NCBI GenBank assembly: GCA_963732875.1
Contig: CAVTBD010000002.1
Coordinates: forward strand, 2,356,001-2,420,000
Length of the DNA: 64,000 bases
Source: WHSO01 sp963732875
Lineage (GTDB): Bacteria > Pseudomonadota > Alphaproteobacteria > SMXQ01
Reading direction: 5' to 3'
The translations under genes and the position numbers were made by a program. Below, one piece after another: positions 1 to 8,130 of the stretch. The notes under the pieces were generated by a model that worked only from the letters and a program-made list of their open reading frames with translations, ran no database searches and was not told where the DNA came from. Each line of letters opens with the position of its first letter. Within the stretch, counting starts at the first letter, position 1.

Positions 1-471
1 GGTGACCTCGCCGGATTTCACGAGCTCGCGCAATTGCGCCCAGCTCATGTATGCGTCCGGCGTCTCGCCCAGCTGGCCGGTGGCGGTGAACAGGGTGAAC
101 GGCAGGTGCGCCGCGCGCAGCCGGGGCCAGGCCTCGCGGTAGACCGATTCGAAGGCATCGTCGATGGTGATCGCGACGGTGCGGTCGGGCAGCGGTTTCT
201 TGTCGCGAATCGCGGCGATGATCTCGGGTAGCGGCAGCACATGGTACTTGCCGCTGGTCAGCTCCTTGATATGGGCGTCGAACTGGTCGAGCCGGATGCT
301 GGTGGTGGGATACTGGCTCTCGCCGAAGCGGTGATACATGATCACCACGGCGGAACTGTGGGCGGCATCGACCGGGTCGAGGTCGGCGGCCCGGGCAGGG
401 GTGAGCCCCGTCAGCATGATGGCCGCCGCGACGGCCATGGCGCCCGTGACACGCGTGGTGATGATGCCCAT
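1..471 (-). CDS. Polysaccharide deacetylase family protein, partial
   Basis: The reading frame runs off the left edge, so only the first 157 residues are seen. An N-terminal hydrophobic stretch ending near Ala-Arg-Ala-Ala looks like a signal peptide. It is followed by VVIMYHRFGE and, about 60 residues later, AITIDDAFESVY. Such a YHRF motif followed by a T-[IF]-D-D motif is characteristic of the NodB-homology deacetylase fold (CE4), whose aspartates bind the catalytic metal. The likely role is a secreted or periplasmic enzyme removing acyl groups from a polysaccharide. The substrate cannot be told, and the C-terminal histidine motif lies outside the window. The start is the ATG at 471, preceded by GAGGGACAC. 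Confidence 0.85.
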   Translation of the reverse strand, partial: MGIITTRVTGAMAVAAAIMLTGLTPARAADLDPVDAAHSSAVVIMYHRFGESQYPTTSIRLDQFDAHIKELTSGKYHVLPLPEIIAAIRDKKPLPDRTVAITIDDAFESVYREAWPRLRAAHLPFTLFTATGQLGETPDAYMSWAQLRELVKSGEVT

Positions 472-575
472 GTGTCCCTCCAGTTACGCCTTACGCCGGG
501 GCCGGACGCACCATTTATCGCCGGGAAGCCGAATGTGACAAGAAAATGATGGCGGTCGCGGAGTGGGGGCCGGGT

Positions 576-1172
576 TCAGCGGGGCATCATCGGGCGCGCC
601 AGGGCCTTGTCGGAAACCAGCGGGAAACGGCGCGAATCGAACATCTGGTAGTGCCACCATTCGTTGCGGTAGAAGTCCCAGCCGGCCGCCGTCATCAGGC
701 CGAGCAGCAGGTGGCGGTTGCGTGACGCCTCGGGCGCGAGCCCCGCGGCGCCGTGATGGGAACGGGGGGTGAAGGCGTCGAACCCGGTTCCCATGTCGAG
801 CGCGCGCCCGTCTCGGTCTATAAGGGTGAGGTCGACGGCGACCCCCCGGGAATGGGGCGAGCCGCGGCGCGGGTCGGCAAGAAAATCGGGATCCGGAGTA
901 TGGTTCCACAGCACCCATTGCGCTTCCACCGGGCGGAACGCGTCGTAGATGCGCAGCCGCAGGTCGAGCTCGGCGGCGAGCGCGACCGCGCGCGCGAGCA
1001 GCTTGGCGGCTTCCGCGTGGAGGTAGCACGCGGCCTCGCCATAGACCGGTTTGCCGGTGAAGTTGTCGGCGGTGGCGTAGGCGATCTCGAGATCGACGTC
1101 GAACGCGGGCGGTGCGACGGCCACCAGGCTCGCGTCCGTGGTCACCACGTCGGTCTGCATCTGCTCGCTCAT
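576..1172 (-). CDS. ddpX: D-alanyl-D-alanine dipeptidase (VanX/DdpX family, M15D)
   Basis: A 198-residue zinc peptidase that splits D-Ala-D-Ala. The family signature is complete: the transition-state arginine in YDAFRP (R80), zinc ligands in SPHSRGVAVDLT (H107 and D114), and the catalytic glutamate and third ligand in NEWWHY (E171 and H174). No signal peptide is evident, so it is probably cytoplasmic. In Gram-negative bacteria such enzymes usually recycle or catabolise peptidoglycan dipeptide; vancomycin resistance is not implied because no VanH or VanA partner is nearby. It is divergent from tsaB, with 41 bases between the two starts. Confidence 0.9.
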   Translation of the reverse strand: MSEQMQTDVVTTDASLVAVAPPAFDVDLEIAYATADNFTGKPVYGEAACYLHAEAAKLLARAVALAAELDLRLRIYDAFRPVEAQWVLWNHTPDPDFLADPRRGSPHSRGVAVDLTLIDRDGRALDMGTGFDAFTPRSHHGAAGLAPEASRNRHLLLGLMTAAGWDFYRNEWWHYQMFDSRRFPLVSDKALARPMMPR

Positions 1173-1213
1173 GGCATGCAGTCTAACACGCCGCGCCCGG
1201 GGGCGTCGCCGCG

Positions 1214-1969
1214 ATGACGGTGGTGCTCGGCCTCGACGCCTCGACCACGGCGTGCTCGGCGGCGGTGCTGGCGGACGGTCGCGTCGTCGCGCGCCGCTTC
1301 GAGGAAATGGAACGCGGCCAGGCCGAGCGCCTCAACCCGATGATCGGCGAGGTCATGGCCGAGGCCGGCGTCGGTTTCGGCGCCCTCGATCTGGTCGCCG
1401 TGACCACCGGGCCGGGCGCCTTCACCGGCCTGCGCATCGGGCTCGCCTGCGCGCGCGCGCTTACGCTTGCCACGGGGGTGCCGCTTGCCGGCGTCACCAC
1501 CTTCCGGGCGCTCGCCCATGCCGTGCCGGACGACGAGCGGGGCGACGGCCGCGCGCTGGTGGTGTGCGTCAACGGCAAGCGCCGCGACGTGTTCGTGCAG
1601 CGCTTCGCGGAAGACGGCAGCGAGTTGGATGCGCCGGGCGCGCTTGCGCCGCAGGACGCGCCCGCCTTCTTCGCAAAGGACAGCTTCCTGTTGGCGGGCG
1701 ACGGTGTCGCCCAGCTTGTCGCCGCGCTCGGGGCGGAGGCCGGTCCCGGACCGGGGCATCGCATCCGGCTCTCGCATGCCCTGGCGCCGCCCGATGCGGC
1801 CCATGTCGCGATGCTCGCCGCTGCCGCCGGCCCCGATGCGGTGCCCCCGCGCCCGTTCTACATCCGACCGCCCGACGCGCGCCTGCCGGGCGCGCGCTCA
1901 CCTAAGGCGCGCCTACCCGGCGCACGCTCAGCCAATACGCGCCTGCCCGGCGCGTCCGGGCGCAGCTAG
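1214..1969 (+). CDS. tsaB: tRNA threonylcarbamoyladenosine biosynthesis protein TsaB
   Basis: 251 residues. The N-terminal LGLDASTTACSAAV and the VTTGPGAFTGLRIGL segment are diagnostic of TsaB, the Kae1-like partner of TsaD. With TsaD and TsaE it transfers threonylcarbamoyl to A37 of ANN-decoding tRNAs. The usual C-terminal ending IRPPDARLPG is present but is then repeated about three times (residues 221-248), lengthening the tail. rimI follows after 7 bases; tsaB-rimI is a very common pair. The ATG at 1214 gives the standard N-terminus. Confidence 0.95.
   Translation: MTVVLGLDASTTACSAAVLADGRVVARRFEEMERGQAERLNPMIGEVMAEAGVGFGALDLVAVTTGPGAFTGLRIGLACARALTLATGVPLAGVTTFRALAHAVPDDERGDGRALVVCVNGKRRDVFVQRFAEDGSELDAPGALAPQDAPAFFAKDSFLLAGDGVAQLVAALGAEAGPGPGHRIRLSHALAPPDAAHVAMLAAAAGPDAVPPRPFYIRPPDARLPGARSPKARLPGARSANTRLPGASGRS
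1874..1957 (+). repeat. Tandem 30-bp repeat in the 3' end of tsaB
   Basis: Nearly three copies of a 30-base unit encode a 10-residue repeat, approximately ARLPGARSPK, ARLPGARSAN and TRLPGASGRS. The first copy corresponds to the normal TsaB C-terminal motif, so the array looks like local duplication of the gene's own end. The copies differ by several substitutions, so the duplication is not recent. Confidence 0.8.
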
Positions 1970-1976
1970 CCCGGCC

Positions 1977-2480
1977 ATGGCGACCGTGCCGACCCCCGGG
2001 ACCGGTACTGCGGTGATGGACGCCACCATGCACCACGGCAACGCCATCGCGGCGTTGCACAAGCTCAGCTTCGACGAGGCCTGGAGCCCGTTCACGGTGC
2101 GCCAGGTGCTGGCCATGCCGGGGGCGTTCGGACTGCTGGCGGTACCGCCCGCCTCGACCGCCGCTGCGGTCGAGCCCAACCCGTTCGGTTTCGCGCTGGC
2201 GCGCCGCGCGGCCGACGAATGCGAGCTCCTATCGCTGGCGGTGCTGCCGGCACGGCGCGGTACCGGCATCGGCCGGCTGTTGCTCGATGCGGTGATCGCG
2301 CGCGCGCAAACGGGCGGCGCCGGCTCCGTGTTTCTGGAAGTGGCCGAGGACAATGCCATCGCCCAGGCGCTCTACCGCCACGCCGGCTTCCGGCCGGTCG
2401 GCCGGCGCCCGGGCTACTACCGGCGGCCCGATGGCGCGCCGGTGGCGGCGCTGACCTTCGCCCTTACCCTGGCACCCTGA
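1977..2480 (+). CDS. rimI: Ribosomal protein S18 alanine N-acetyltransferase RimI (GNAT)
   Basis: A 167-residue GNAT acetyltransferase. The acetyl-CoA loop appears as VLPARRGTGIGRLLLD and is followed by the RimI-type FLEVAEDNAIAQALYRHAGF segment, in which the conserved Glu, Asn, Ala and Tyr are present. RimI acetylates the N-terminal alanine of ribosomal protein S18. The start is the ATG at 1977, just after the tsaB stop, with the second ATG at 2016 also possible. It is convergent with the tusA-like gene. Confidence 0.92.
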   Translation: MATVPTPGTGTAVMDATMHHGNAIAALHKLSFDEAWSPFTVRQVLAMPGAFGLLAVPPASTAAAVEPNPFGFALARRAADECELLSLAVLPARRGTGIGRLLLDAVIARAQTGGAGSVFLEVAEDNAIAQALYRHAGFRPVGRRPGYYRRPDGAPVAALTFALTLAP

Positions 2481-2498
2481 CAGCCTGGCGGTTGCGGT

Positions 2499-2741
2499 CT
2501 AACGTTTACGTATGGTGAGCTCGTGGACGCCATCGGCGGCGGTATCCGGCGCCACCGGGGTCAGCGCCAGCACCTCGTCGCCCTGCTCGCGCACCGAGCG
2601 TGGCACGTTCTCAAGCGGCTCGGCGCCCTTGAGGCGGACCCGGGCAATATCCCCCGGCGCCATGCGCTCGAGCAACAGTTTGGTCTTGACGAAGGTCAAG
2701 GGACAAACGTCACCGGTTATGTCAAGACTATAATCGCCCAT
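2499..2741 (-). CDS. TusA/SirA-like sulfurtransferase family protein
   Basis: 80 residues, the size of the TusA fold. The N-terminal LDITGDVCPLTFVKTKLLLE contains the single conserved cysteine that carries persulfide sulfur in TusA. The classical CPxP motif is replaced by CPLT, a variant seen in alphaproteobacterial paralogues, so a role in tRNA 2-thiolation is possible but not proven. It is transcribed away from mucR; the 95 AT-rich bases between them probably hold divergent promoters. Confidence 0.8.
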   Translation of the reverse strand: MGDYSLDITGDVCPLTFVKTKLLLERMAPGDIARVRLKGAEPLENVPRSVREQGDEVLALTPVAPDTAADGVHELTIRKR

Positions 2742-2760
2742 GGAATCTTTAAATAGACCA

Positions 2761-2789
2761 TTGAAGGTTTACATGGAAATTTCTATATT
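2761..2789 (+). promoter_or_regulatory. Sigma-70-type promoter of mucR
   Basis: TTGAAG at 2761-2766 and TATATT at 2784-2789 are separated by exactly 17 bases, ahead of the mucR start at 2837. The surroundings are much more AT-rich than the rest of the window. MucR proteins are known to bind AT-rich DNA, including their own promoters, so autoregulation is plausible but not shown. Confidence 0.65.
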
Positions 2790-2836
2790 CCAGCCACATT
2801 AGCTTACCCAACAATCAATAAAGAAAGCGCAAGTTC

Positions 2837-3250
2837 ATGGCGGACAAAGCCGAATCCAACGATATCCTTGTCCTGGCGACCGAGATCGTCTCGTCACACG
2901 TTGCCAATAATACCGTGCCCGTGGAGGAGCTGCCAAACCTGATCCGCCAGGTTTATTCGACCCTTGCCGCCATCGGTCAGGCGCCGAGCGAGGTTGCCGA
3001 GCGCCCGCAGCCCGCGGTCCCGATCAAGAAGTCGGTCAACCCCGACTACATCGTGTGTCTCGAGGACGGGCGCAAGCTCAAGATGCTCAAGCGTCACCTC
3101 AAGACCGCCTACAACATGACTCCCGAGGAATACCGCGAGCGTTGGGGCTTGCCCGCCGACTATCCCATGGTCGCCCCTAATTATGCGCGCCAGCGTTCCT
3201 CCCTGGCCAAGAAGATCGGCCTCGGCACCAAGTCCCGCCGCGGCGGCTGA
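2837..3250 (+). CDS. mucR: MucR/Ros family zinc-finger transcriptional regulator
   Basis: 137 residues, typical of MucR/Ros. The core VNPDYIVCLEDGRKLKML followed by LKTAYNMTPEEYRERWGL is the Ros-type zinc finger and its DNA-contact region. The first finger cysteine is present (IVCLEDG) but the usual CxxC is reduced to one Cys, as in many MucR proteins. MucR/Ros regulators act as global, H-NS-like repressors of exopolysaccharide, motility and cell-cycle genes in alphaproteobacteria. The window also carries an exopolysaccharide locus (from 59565), a possible but unproven target. Confidence 0.93.
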   Translation: MADKAESNDILVLATEIVSSHVANNTVPVEELPNLIRQVYSTLAAIGQAPSEVAERPQPAVPIKKSVNPDYIVCLEDGRKLKMLKRHLKTAYNMTPEEYRERWGLPADYPMVAPNYARQRSSLAKKIGLGTKSRRGG

Positions 3251-3436
3251 GTGCCACGCCTGCGTCTCGCGCGCTGCGACTGGCCGGCGCGCGTGGCGCG
3301 AAGGCGTTGCCAAACGCCTGATTAGCGAGAACAATAACGAACGGGCCCGCGTCCCTTGGGCATCGTGACCGGAACGTTGGTACGGCCGCGTGATCCGCTT
3401 GCGGCCGTCCGGGACAGGCAAGCGAACAGGTGGATC

Positions 3437-3850
3437 ATGTCGCCATTGGAGCAGCTCTGCCTCGACAAGGGCATGAAGATGACCGAGCAGCGCCGCATCA
3501 TCGCGCGCGTGCTGTCGGAAGCTTCGGACCATCCCGATGTCGAGGAGGTCCATCGCCGCGCCGCCGAGATCGATTCGCATATCTCGATCGCTACGGTTTA
3601 CCGCACCGTGCGCCTGTTCGAGGAGGCCAACATCCTCGACCGTCATGATTTCGGCGACGGCCGGGCCCGCTACGAGCAGCGGCCCGGCAAGCACCACGAT
3701 CACCTGATCAATATCCGCAACGGCGAGGTCGTGGAATTCCGTAACGACGAGATCGAGTCGCTTCAGCGCCGTATCGCCGACCAGATGGGCTTCGAGCTGG
3801 TGGACCACCGCCTCGAGCTGTTCTGCGTGCCGAAGAAAGGCGGCAAGTAG
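3437..3850 (+). CDS. Fur-family metalloregulator (Fur/Mur type)
   Basis: 137 residues with the Fur winged helix (MTEQRRIIARVLSEASDHPD then ISIATVYRTVRLFEEANIL) and metal-binding HHDHLI motif. The paired CxxC structural-zinc cysteines of enterobacterial Fur are absent, as in alphaproteobacterial Fur/Mur, which often sense manganese rather than iron. The ATG at 3437 is preferred to upstream alternatives because it gives the usual Fur N-terminus. A second Fur-superfamily protein at 25424 resembles Irr, so iron control is probably handled there and this copy may be Mur-like. It lies just upstream of olsB. Confidence 0.9.
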   Translation: MSPLEQLCLDKGMKMTEQRRIIARVLSEASDHPDVEEVHRRAAEIDSHISIATVYRTVRLFEEANILDRHDFGDGRARYEQRPGKHHDHLINIRNGEVVEFRNDEIESLQRRIADQMGFELVDHRLELFCVPKKGGK

Positions 3851-3864
3851 GCCATGGCCGCGCG

Positions 3865-4737
3865 GTGCCGTGCGCCCGGACCCATGACTTGCGTAACAGG
3901 TGGGATTTGACCATCGACGTGCGTTCCCTTCCCGAATCGCTCGCCACGGGCTTTAGCGCCGGGGCTCTCGAGGTCCGGCTCGCCCGCGACGAGGCCGAGA
4001 TTCTCGCGTCCCAGCGCCTGCGCTACAGGGTGTTCTACGAGGAGATGGCGGCCCATCCCACGCCCGAGACGGCGCGGGCGCGGCGCGATTCCGACGGCTT
4101 CGATCCCCTGTGCGACCACCTGCTGGTGGTCGACCGCACTGCCGGTCCCGACCCCGAGCGTTACGTGGTCGGCAGCTACCGCCTGATCCGCCGCGAGGCC
4201 GCGCGTCGTCACGGCGGCTTCTACACGGCGGGCGAGTTCGACATCGCCAAGATCGAGGCGCTGCCGGGCGAGATCCTGGAACTCGGCCGCTCCTGCGTCG
4301 CGCGCGAACATCGCAACCGGCCGACCATGCAGCTCATGTGGCTCGGCATATCGGCCTACGTGTTCCATTACGACATCGAGATCATGTTCGGCTGCGCCTC
4401 GCTGGCCGGCACCGACGTCGACGCGGTGGCCGGGCAGCTGTCCTACCTCCACCATTACCACCGCGCGCCCGACACGTTCTGCCCCGTGGCACTGCCCGGC
4501 CGCTACGTGGAGATGAACCGGTTGGCGAAGGACGCCATCGACCCGCGCCGCATGCTCGCCTCGCTGCCGCCGCTGATCAAGGGCTACCTCCGGCTCGGCG
4601 GGTTCGTCGGCGAGGGCGCGGTGGTGGACGAGCAGTTCAACACCATCGACGTGTGCATCCAGGTCAAGACGGAGCTCGTGACCGAGAAATACGTGCGCCA
4701 TTACGAGCGCGAGCGGCGCGGCTCGGGGAGCGCATAA
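3865..4737 (+). CDS. olsB: OlsB-like L-ornithine N-alpha-acyltransferase (GNAT/hemolysin-like)
   Basis: 290 residues from the GTG at 3865; a TTG at 3907 is an alternative start. Conserved blocks are RLRYRVFYEEM near the N-terminus, YVVGSYRLIRREAA, LELGRSCVAREHRNRPTMQL and IEIMFGCASLAGTD. These match the OlsB family, which joins a 3-hydroxyacyl group from ACP to ornithine to make lyso-ornithine lipid. The next gene is a PlsC-fold acyltransferase, the right partner (OlsA activity) for the second acylation, so the pair plausibly makes ornithine lipids in the inner membrane. Confidence 0.85.
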   Translation: MPCARTHDLRNRWDLTIDVRSLPESLATGFSAGALEVRLARDEAEILASQRLRYRVFYEEMAAHPTPETARARRDSDGFDPLCDHLLVVDRTAGPDPERYVVGSYRLIRREAARRHGGFYTAGEFDIAKIEALPGEILELGRSCVAREHRNRPTMQLMWLGISAYVFHYDIEIMFGCASLAGTDVDAVAGQLSYLHHYHRAPDTFCPVALPGRYVEMNRLAKDAIDPRRMLASLPPLIKGYLRLGGFVGEGAVVDEQFNTIDVCIQVKTELVTEKYVRHYERERRGSGSA

Positions 4738-5585
4738 TTCCAACCGCGTCGTTCACCCGTGCTCTGGCGAGGGCGATCGCATACCTGCTGGTGACCCTGC
4801 CCCTGATGCCGGTGCAGGCGGTGGCGGTCCTGCTAGGCCTGCCGCTGCAGCGCCGCCTGCCGGTGTTCTACCACCGCCTGATCGCACGCGTTATCGGCCT
4901 CGAGGTCGTCGTCGCGGGCGCACCGCGGGCGACCCCGCCGGTGCTGATGGTCGGCAATCACGTGAGCTATCTCGACATCACCGTGCTGTCGACGGCGGCG
5001 GAGTGCTCGTTCGTCGCCAAGGCGGAAATCGCGGGATGGCCGTTCTTCGGCTGGCTCGCCAAGCTGCAGCGCACGGTGTTCATAGAGCGCCGTGCGTCCC
5101 GTGCCCGCACCCAGCGCGACGAGATCGCCGAGCGGCTCGCCGCCGGCGACACCCTCGTGCTGTTCCCGGAGGGCACGTCGGACGACGGCATCCACGTGCG
5201 CCCCTTCAAGAGCGCGCTGTTCGCCGTGGCCGAGCGCAAGGTGACCGGCCGCCGCGTCACGGTACAGCCGTTCTCGCTCGCCTATACCCGCCTCGACGGC
5301 CTGCCGGTCGGGCGCGAATGGCGGCCGCTCTATGCCTGGTACGGCGACATGGACCTGCCGGGCCACCTGTGGCGGGTCCTGGGCCTGGGCCTGGTGCGGG
5401 CCGAGCTTCACCTGCACGAACCCGTGACCCTCGACGCCTTCGCCGATCGTAAGGCGCTCGCCGAGCACTGCGAGCGCGTGGTGCGCGAAGGCGTCGCGCG
5501 CGCCAACGCGGGCTTCCTGCCGCCCCTGCCCGTGCCGCCCTCGGACGGCACGGAACCGGCCGCCGGCGCCGGGGCGGGCGCTTGA
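4653..5585 (+). CDS. 1-acyl-sn-glycerol-3-phosphate acyltransferase (PlsC/OlsA-like)
   Basis: A PlsC-type acyltransferase: GNHVSYLDITVLS gives the catalytic H-x4-D motif, FIERRASRAR the second block and LFPEGTSDDG the glycerophosphate-binding block. An N-terminal hydrophobic segment (YLLVTLPLMPVQAVAVLLGL) anchors it in the inner membrane. The start is uncertain: GTG 4653 overlaps olsB by 85 bases, whereas homologous N-termini would begin close to the olsB stop, where only non-standard codons (ATA/ATT at 4734-4739) or GTG 4791 are in frame. The enzyme could act on lyso-ornithine lipid as well as on lysophosphatidic acid. Confidence 0.88.
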   Translation: MHPGQDGARDREIRAPLRARAARLGERIIPTASFTRALARAIAYLLVTLPLMPVQAVAVLLGLPLQRRLPVFYHRLIARVIGLEVVVAGAPRATPPVLMVGNHVSYLDITVLSTAAECSFVAKAEIAGWPFFGWLAKLQRTVFIERRASRARTQRDEIAERLAAGDTLVLFPEGTSDDGIHVRPFKSALFAVAERKVTGRRVTVQPFSLAYTRLDGLPVGREWRPLYAWYGDMDLPGHLWRVLGLGLVRAELHLHEPVTLDAFADRKALAEHCERVVREGVARANAGFLPPLPVPPSDGTEPAAGAGAGA

Positions 5586-5599
5586 CTCCGGAGGGTCGG

Positions 5600-7048
5600 A
5601 TGCTACTTTCGCCGGGCACCGCGCGCGCCCGTTGGGGCCGGCCATCCGCGGGCAAAACGGCGACATTGGCGAACAAGGTCTTCATCAAAACCTACGGCTG
5701 TCAGATGAACGTCTACGACTCCGCCCGCATGGCGGACGTCCTGGCGGCGGAAGGCTATGTCGAGACGGCGCACCCGGAAGACGCAGACCTCGTGCTGCTC
5801 AACACCTGCCACATCCGCGAGCGGGCGGCGGAGAAGGTCTATTCCGAGCTTGGCCGCCTTCGGTCGCTACGCGCCGAGGCCGAAGCTGAAGGCCGCCGCA
5901 TGGTGATCGGCGTCGGCGGCTGCGTCGCCCAGGCCGAGGGCGCCGAGATAGCGCGCCGCGCGCCCGTCGCCGATCTCGTGTTCGGCCCCCAGAGCTACCA
6001 CCGCCTGCCCGACATGGTGGCGCGTGCCCGGGCGGGCGAGCGCGTGCTCGAAACCGACCTCGCCACCGCGCCCAAGTTCGCGGCCCTGCCGCGCGATCAG
6101 GCGGCGCGCGGCACGACCGCGTTCCTGTCGGTGCAGGAAGGCTGCGACAAGTTCTGTACCTTCTGCGTGGTGCCTTATACGCGCGGTGCCGAGTATTCGC
6201 GCCCCGCCACCGAGATTCTCGCCGAAGCACGCGGCCTGGTCGCGAACGGCACCGCCGAGATCACGCTCCTCGGCCAGAACGTCAACGCCTGGCACGGCAT
6301 GGCGCCCGACGGCACCGGCGAGTGGTCGCTCGGGCGCCTGATCCGGGCGCTCGCGGAGATCGACGGGCTCGCGCGCATCCGCTACACCACCTCCCACCCG
6401 CGCGACATGGACGACGCGCTGATCGCGGCCCATGGCGACGTGCCGGCGCTGATGCCCTATCTCCACCTGCCGGTGCAGTCGGGCGCCGATCGCGTGCTCG
6501 CGGCCATGAACCGCAAGTACGCGGTGGACGATTTCCGGGCCATCGTCGATCGCCTGCGCGCGGTCCGGCCCGACCTCGCGCTGTCGTCGGATTTCATCGT
6601 CGGCTTCCCCGGCGAAAGCGACGCCGACTTCGCCGCCACCATGGCGCTGGTGCGCGAGGTGGGTTTCGCCGCTGCGTTCTCGTTCAAGTATTCGCCGCGC
6701 CCGGGCACGCCCGCCGCCGAGATGGACGACCAGGTGCCCGAGGACGTGAAGAGCGCCCGCTTGGCGGAACTGCAAGCGGAGCTCACGGCCCAGACCCGCA
6801 TCTTCAACCGCTCCTGCGTCGGACGCACGCTGGACGTGCTGTTCGACCGGGCCGGGCGCTACCACGGCCAGGCTGCGGGCCGCAGCCCCTACCTGCAGCC
6901 GGTCCATGTCGCCTGCGGTTCGGACGACGAGGCCCGCGCGCTGGCCGGGCGCGTCGTGCCGGTGCGCATCGTCGAGGCGCTGCCCAATTCGCTCGCCGGT
7001 GTGCTCGCGGACAACGGCGCGGACGCCGGGCAACGCGCGCGCGCATGA
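5600..7048 (+). CDS. miaB: tRNA-2-methylthio-N6-dimethylallyladenosine synthase MiaB
   Basis: 482 residues. The N-terminal methylthiotransferase domain has its three Fe-S cysteines (C34 in KTYGCQMN, C70 in LNTCHIRE, C108 in GVGGCVAQ). The radical-SAM CxxxCxxC is EGCDKFCTFCVVPY (C182, C186, C189), and a TRAM domain closes the protein. MiaB adds methylthio to i6A37 of tRNAs. The ATG at 5600 is chosen because GGAGG lies 5 bases upstream; an in-frame TTG at 5582 is less likely. It heads a tightly overlapping run of five genes ending with lnt. Confidence 0.96.
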   Translation: MLLSPGTARARWGRPSAGKTATLANKVFIKTYGCQMNVYDSARMADVLAAEGYVETAHPEDADLVLLNTCHIRERAAEKVYSELGRLRSLRAEAEAEGRRMVIGVGGCVAQAEGAEIARRAPVADLVFGPQSYHRLPDMVARARAGERVLETDLATAPKFAALPRDQAARGTTAFLSVQEGCDKFCTFCVVPYTRGAEYSRPATEILAEARGLVANGTAEITLLGQNVNAWHGMAPDGTGEWSLGRLIRALAEIDGLARIRYTTSHPRDMDDALIAAHGDVPALMPYLHLPVQSGADRVLAAMNRKYAVDDFRAIVDRLRAVRPDLALSSDFIVGFPGESDADFAATMALVREVGFAAAFSFKYSPRPGTPAAEMDDQVPEDVKSARLAELQAELTAQTRIFNRSCVGRTLDVLFDRAGRYHGQAAGRSPYLQPVHVACGSDDEARALAGRVVPVRIVEALPNSLAGVLADNGADAGQRARA

Positions 7049-8130
7049 GCCGCACCCCCGCCAAGCGCCGCGGCGCGAAATCAGATTCCGGCGCCGCCCG
7101 GGGCACGGTCAAGACCCCGCGCGGCGCGCCGGCGCCCGCCCTGGTGGTGGAATTCTCCGACAACGCGCTCCTCGCCCAGCTGTTCGGCGACCATGACCGC
7201 AACCTTGCGCGCATCGAGCACGATCTTGGTGTTGCGATCGCCGCGCGCGGCAACCGCGTCGCCATCACCGGTGACAAGGCCCAGGCCGCCGCCGCGGGCG
7301 AGGTGCTGTCGCTGCTCTACGGGCGGCTCGAACAGGGCGGCCATATCGACCGTGCCGAGGTCGATGCCACCGTGCGGCTCGCGGCCCAGGGCCGGCTCGG
7401 CGCACTCGCGGGTGCCGTGCGCGGCGTCGTCCAGACCGGGCGCCGGCGCATCACGCCGCGCACACCGACCCAGGGCGTCTATCTCGATGCCATGGCCGGG
7501 AACGAGCTGGTGCTCGGGCTCGGTCCTGCCGGCACCGGCAAGACCTATCTCGCGGTCGCCAACGCGGTCGCCCTGCTGCAGGCGGGCGAGATCGACCGGA
7601 TCGTGCTGTCGCGTCCCGCCGTCGAGGCGGGCGAGCGGCTCGGATTCCTGCCGGGCGACATCCGCGAGAAGGTCGATCCCTACCTGCGCCCGCTCTACGA
7701 CGCGCTCTACGACATGCTGCCCGCCGACCAGGTGGTGAAGCGGCTCGCCTCGGGCGAGATCGAGGTGGCGCCGCTCGCCTTCATGCGCGGGCGCACGCTT
7801 GCCCACGCCTTCATCATCCTCGACGAGGCCCAGAACACCACCTCGGTGCAGATGAAGATGTGCCTCACGCGCATGGGCGAAGGCTCGCGCATGGTGGTGA
7901 CCGGCGACCTCAGCCAGATCGACCTGCCGCCCGGCACGCGCTCCGGCCTCGCCGACGCGGTCGAGGCGCTGGCCGACGTCGCCGGCGTCGCGATCGTGCG
8001 CTTCACCGCCGCCGACACCGTGCGCCATCCGCTGGTGACGCGGGTGGTGAACGCCTACGAGGCGATGGAACGCCGCCGCGCGGGGACCGGCGACGACGCG
8101 GGACGCGATGGGCAGACGCGCAAGCGCTGA
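7045..8130 (+). CDS. ybeZ: PhoH family ATPase (YbeZ)
   Basis: 361 residues; the start overlaps the miaB stop as ATGA. The Walker A motif GPAGTGKTY lies at about residues 160-168 and Walker B AFIILDEAQN at about 255-264, with TGDLSQIDLP further on as the sensor motif. An N-terminal KH-like region precedes the ATPase. PhoH/YbeZ is an RNA-associated NTPase linked genetically and physically with the endoribonuclease YbeY, which is the next gene (23-base overlap). Confidence 0.94.
   Translation: MSRTPAKRRGAKSDSGAARGTVKTPRGAPAPALVVEFSDNALLAQLFGDHDRNLARIEHDLGVAIAARGNRVAITGDKAQAAAAGEVLSLLYGRLEQGGHIDRAEVDATVRLAAQGRLGALAGAVRGVVQTGRRRITPRTPTQGVYLDAMAGNELVLGLGPAGTGKTYLAVANAVALLQAGEIDRIVLSRPAVEAGERLGFLPGDIREKVDPYLRPLYDALYDMLPADQVVKRLASGEIEVAPLAFMRGRTLAHAFIILDEAQNTTSVQMKMCLTRMGEGSRMVVTGDLSQIDLPPGTRSGLADAVEALADVAGVAIVRFTAADTVRHPLVTRVVNAYEAMERRRAGTGDDAGRDGQTRKR

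Noticed and set aside
576..1172. Vancomycin-resistance locus, suggested by the VanX-like dipeptidase
   Set aside because: No VanH or VanA homologue is nearby and the organism is Gram-negative; this is a housekeeping DdpX-type enzyme.
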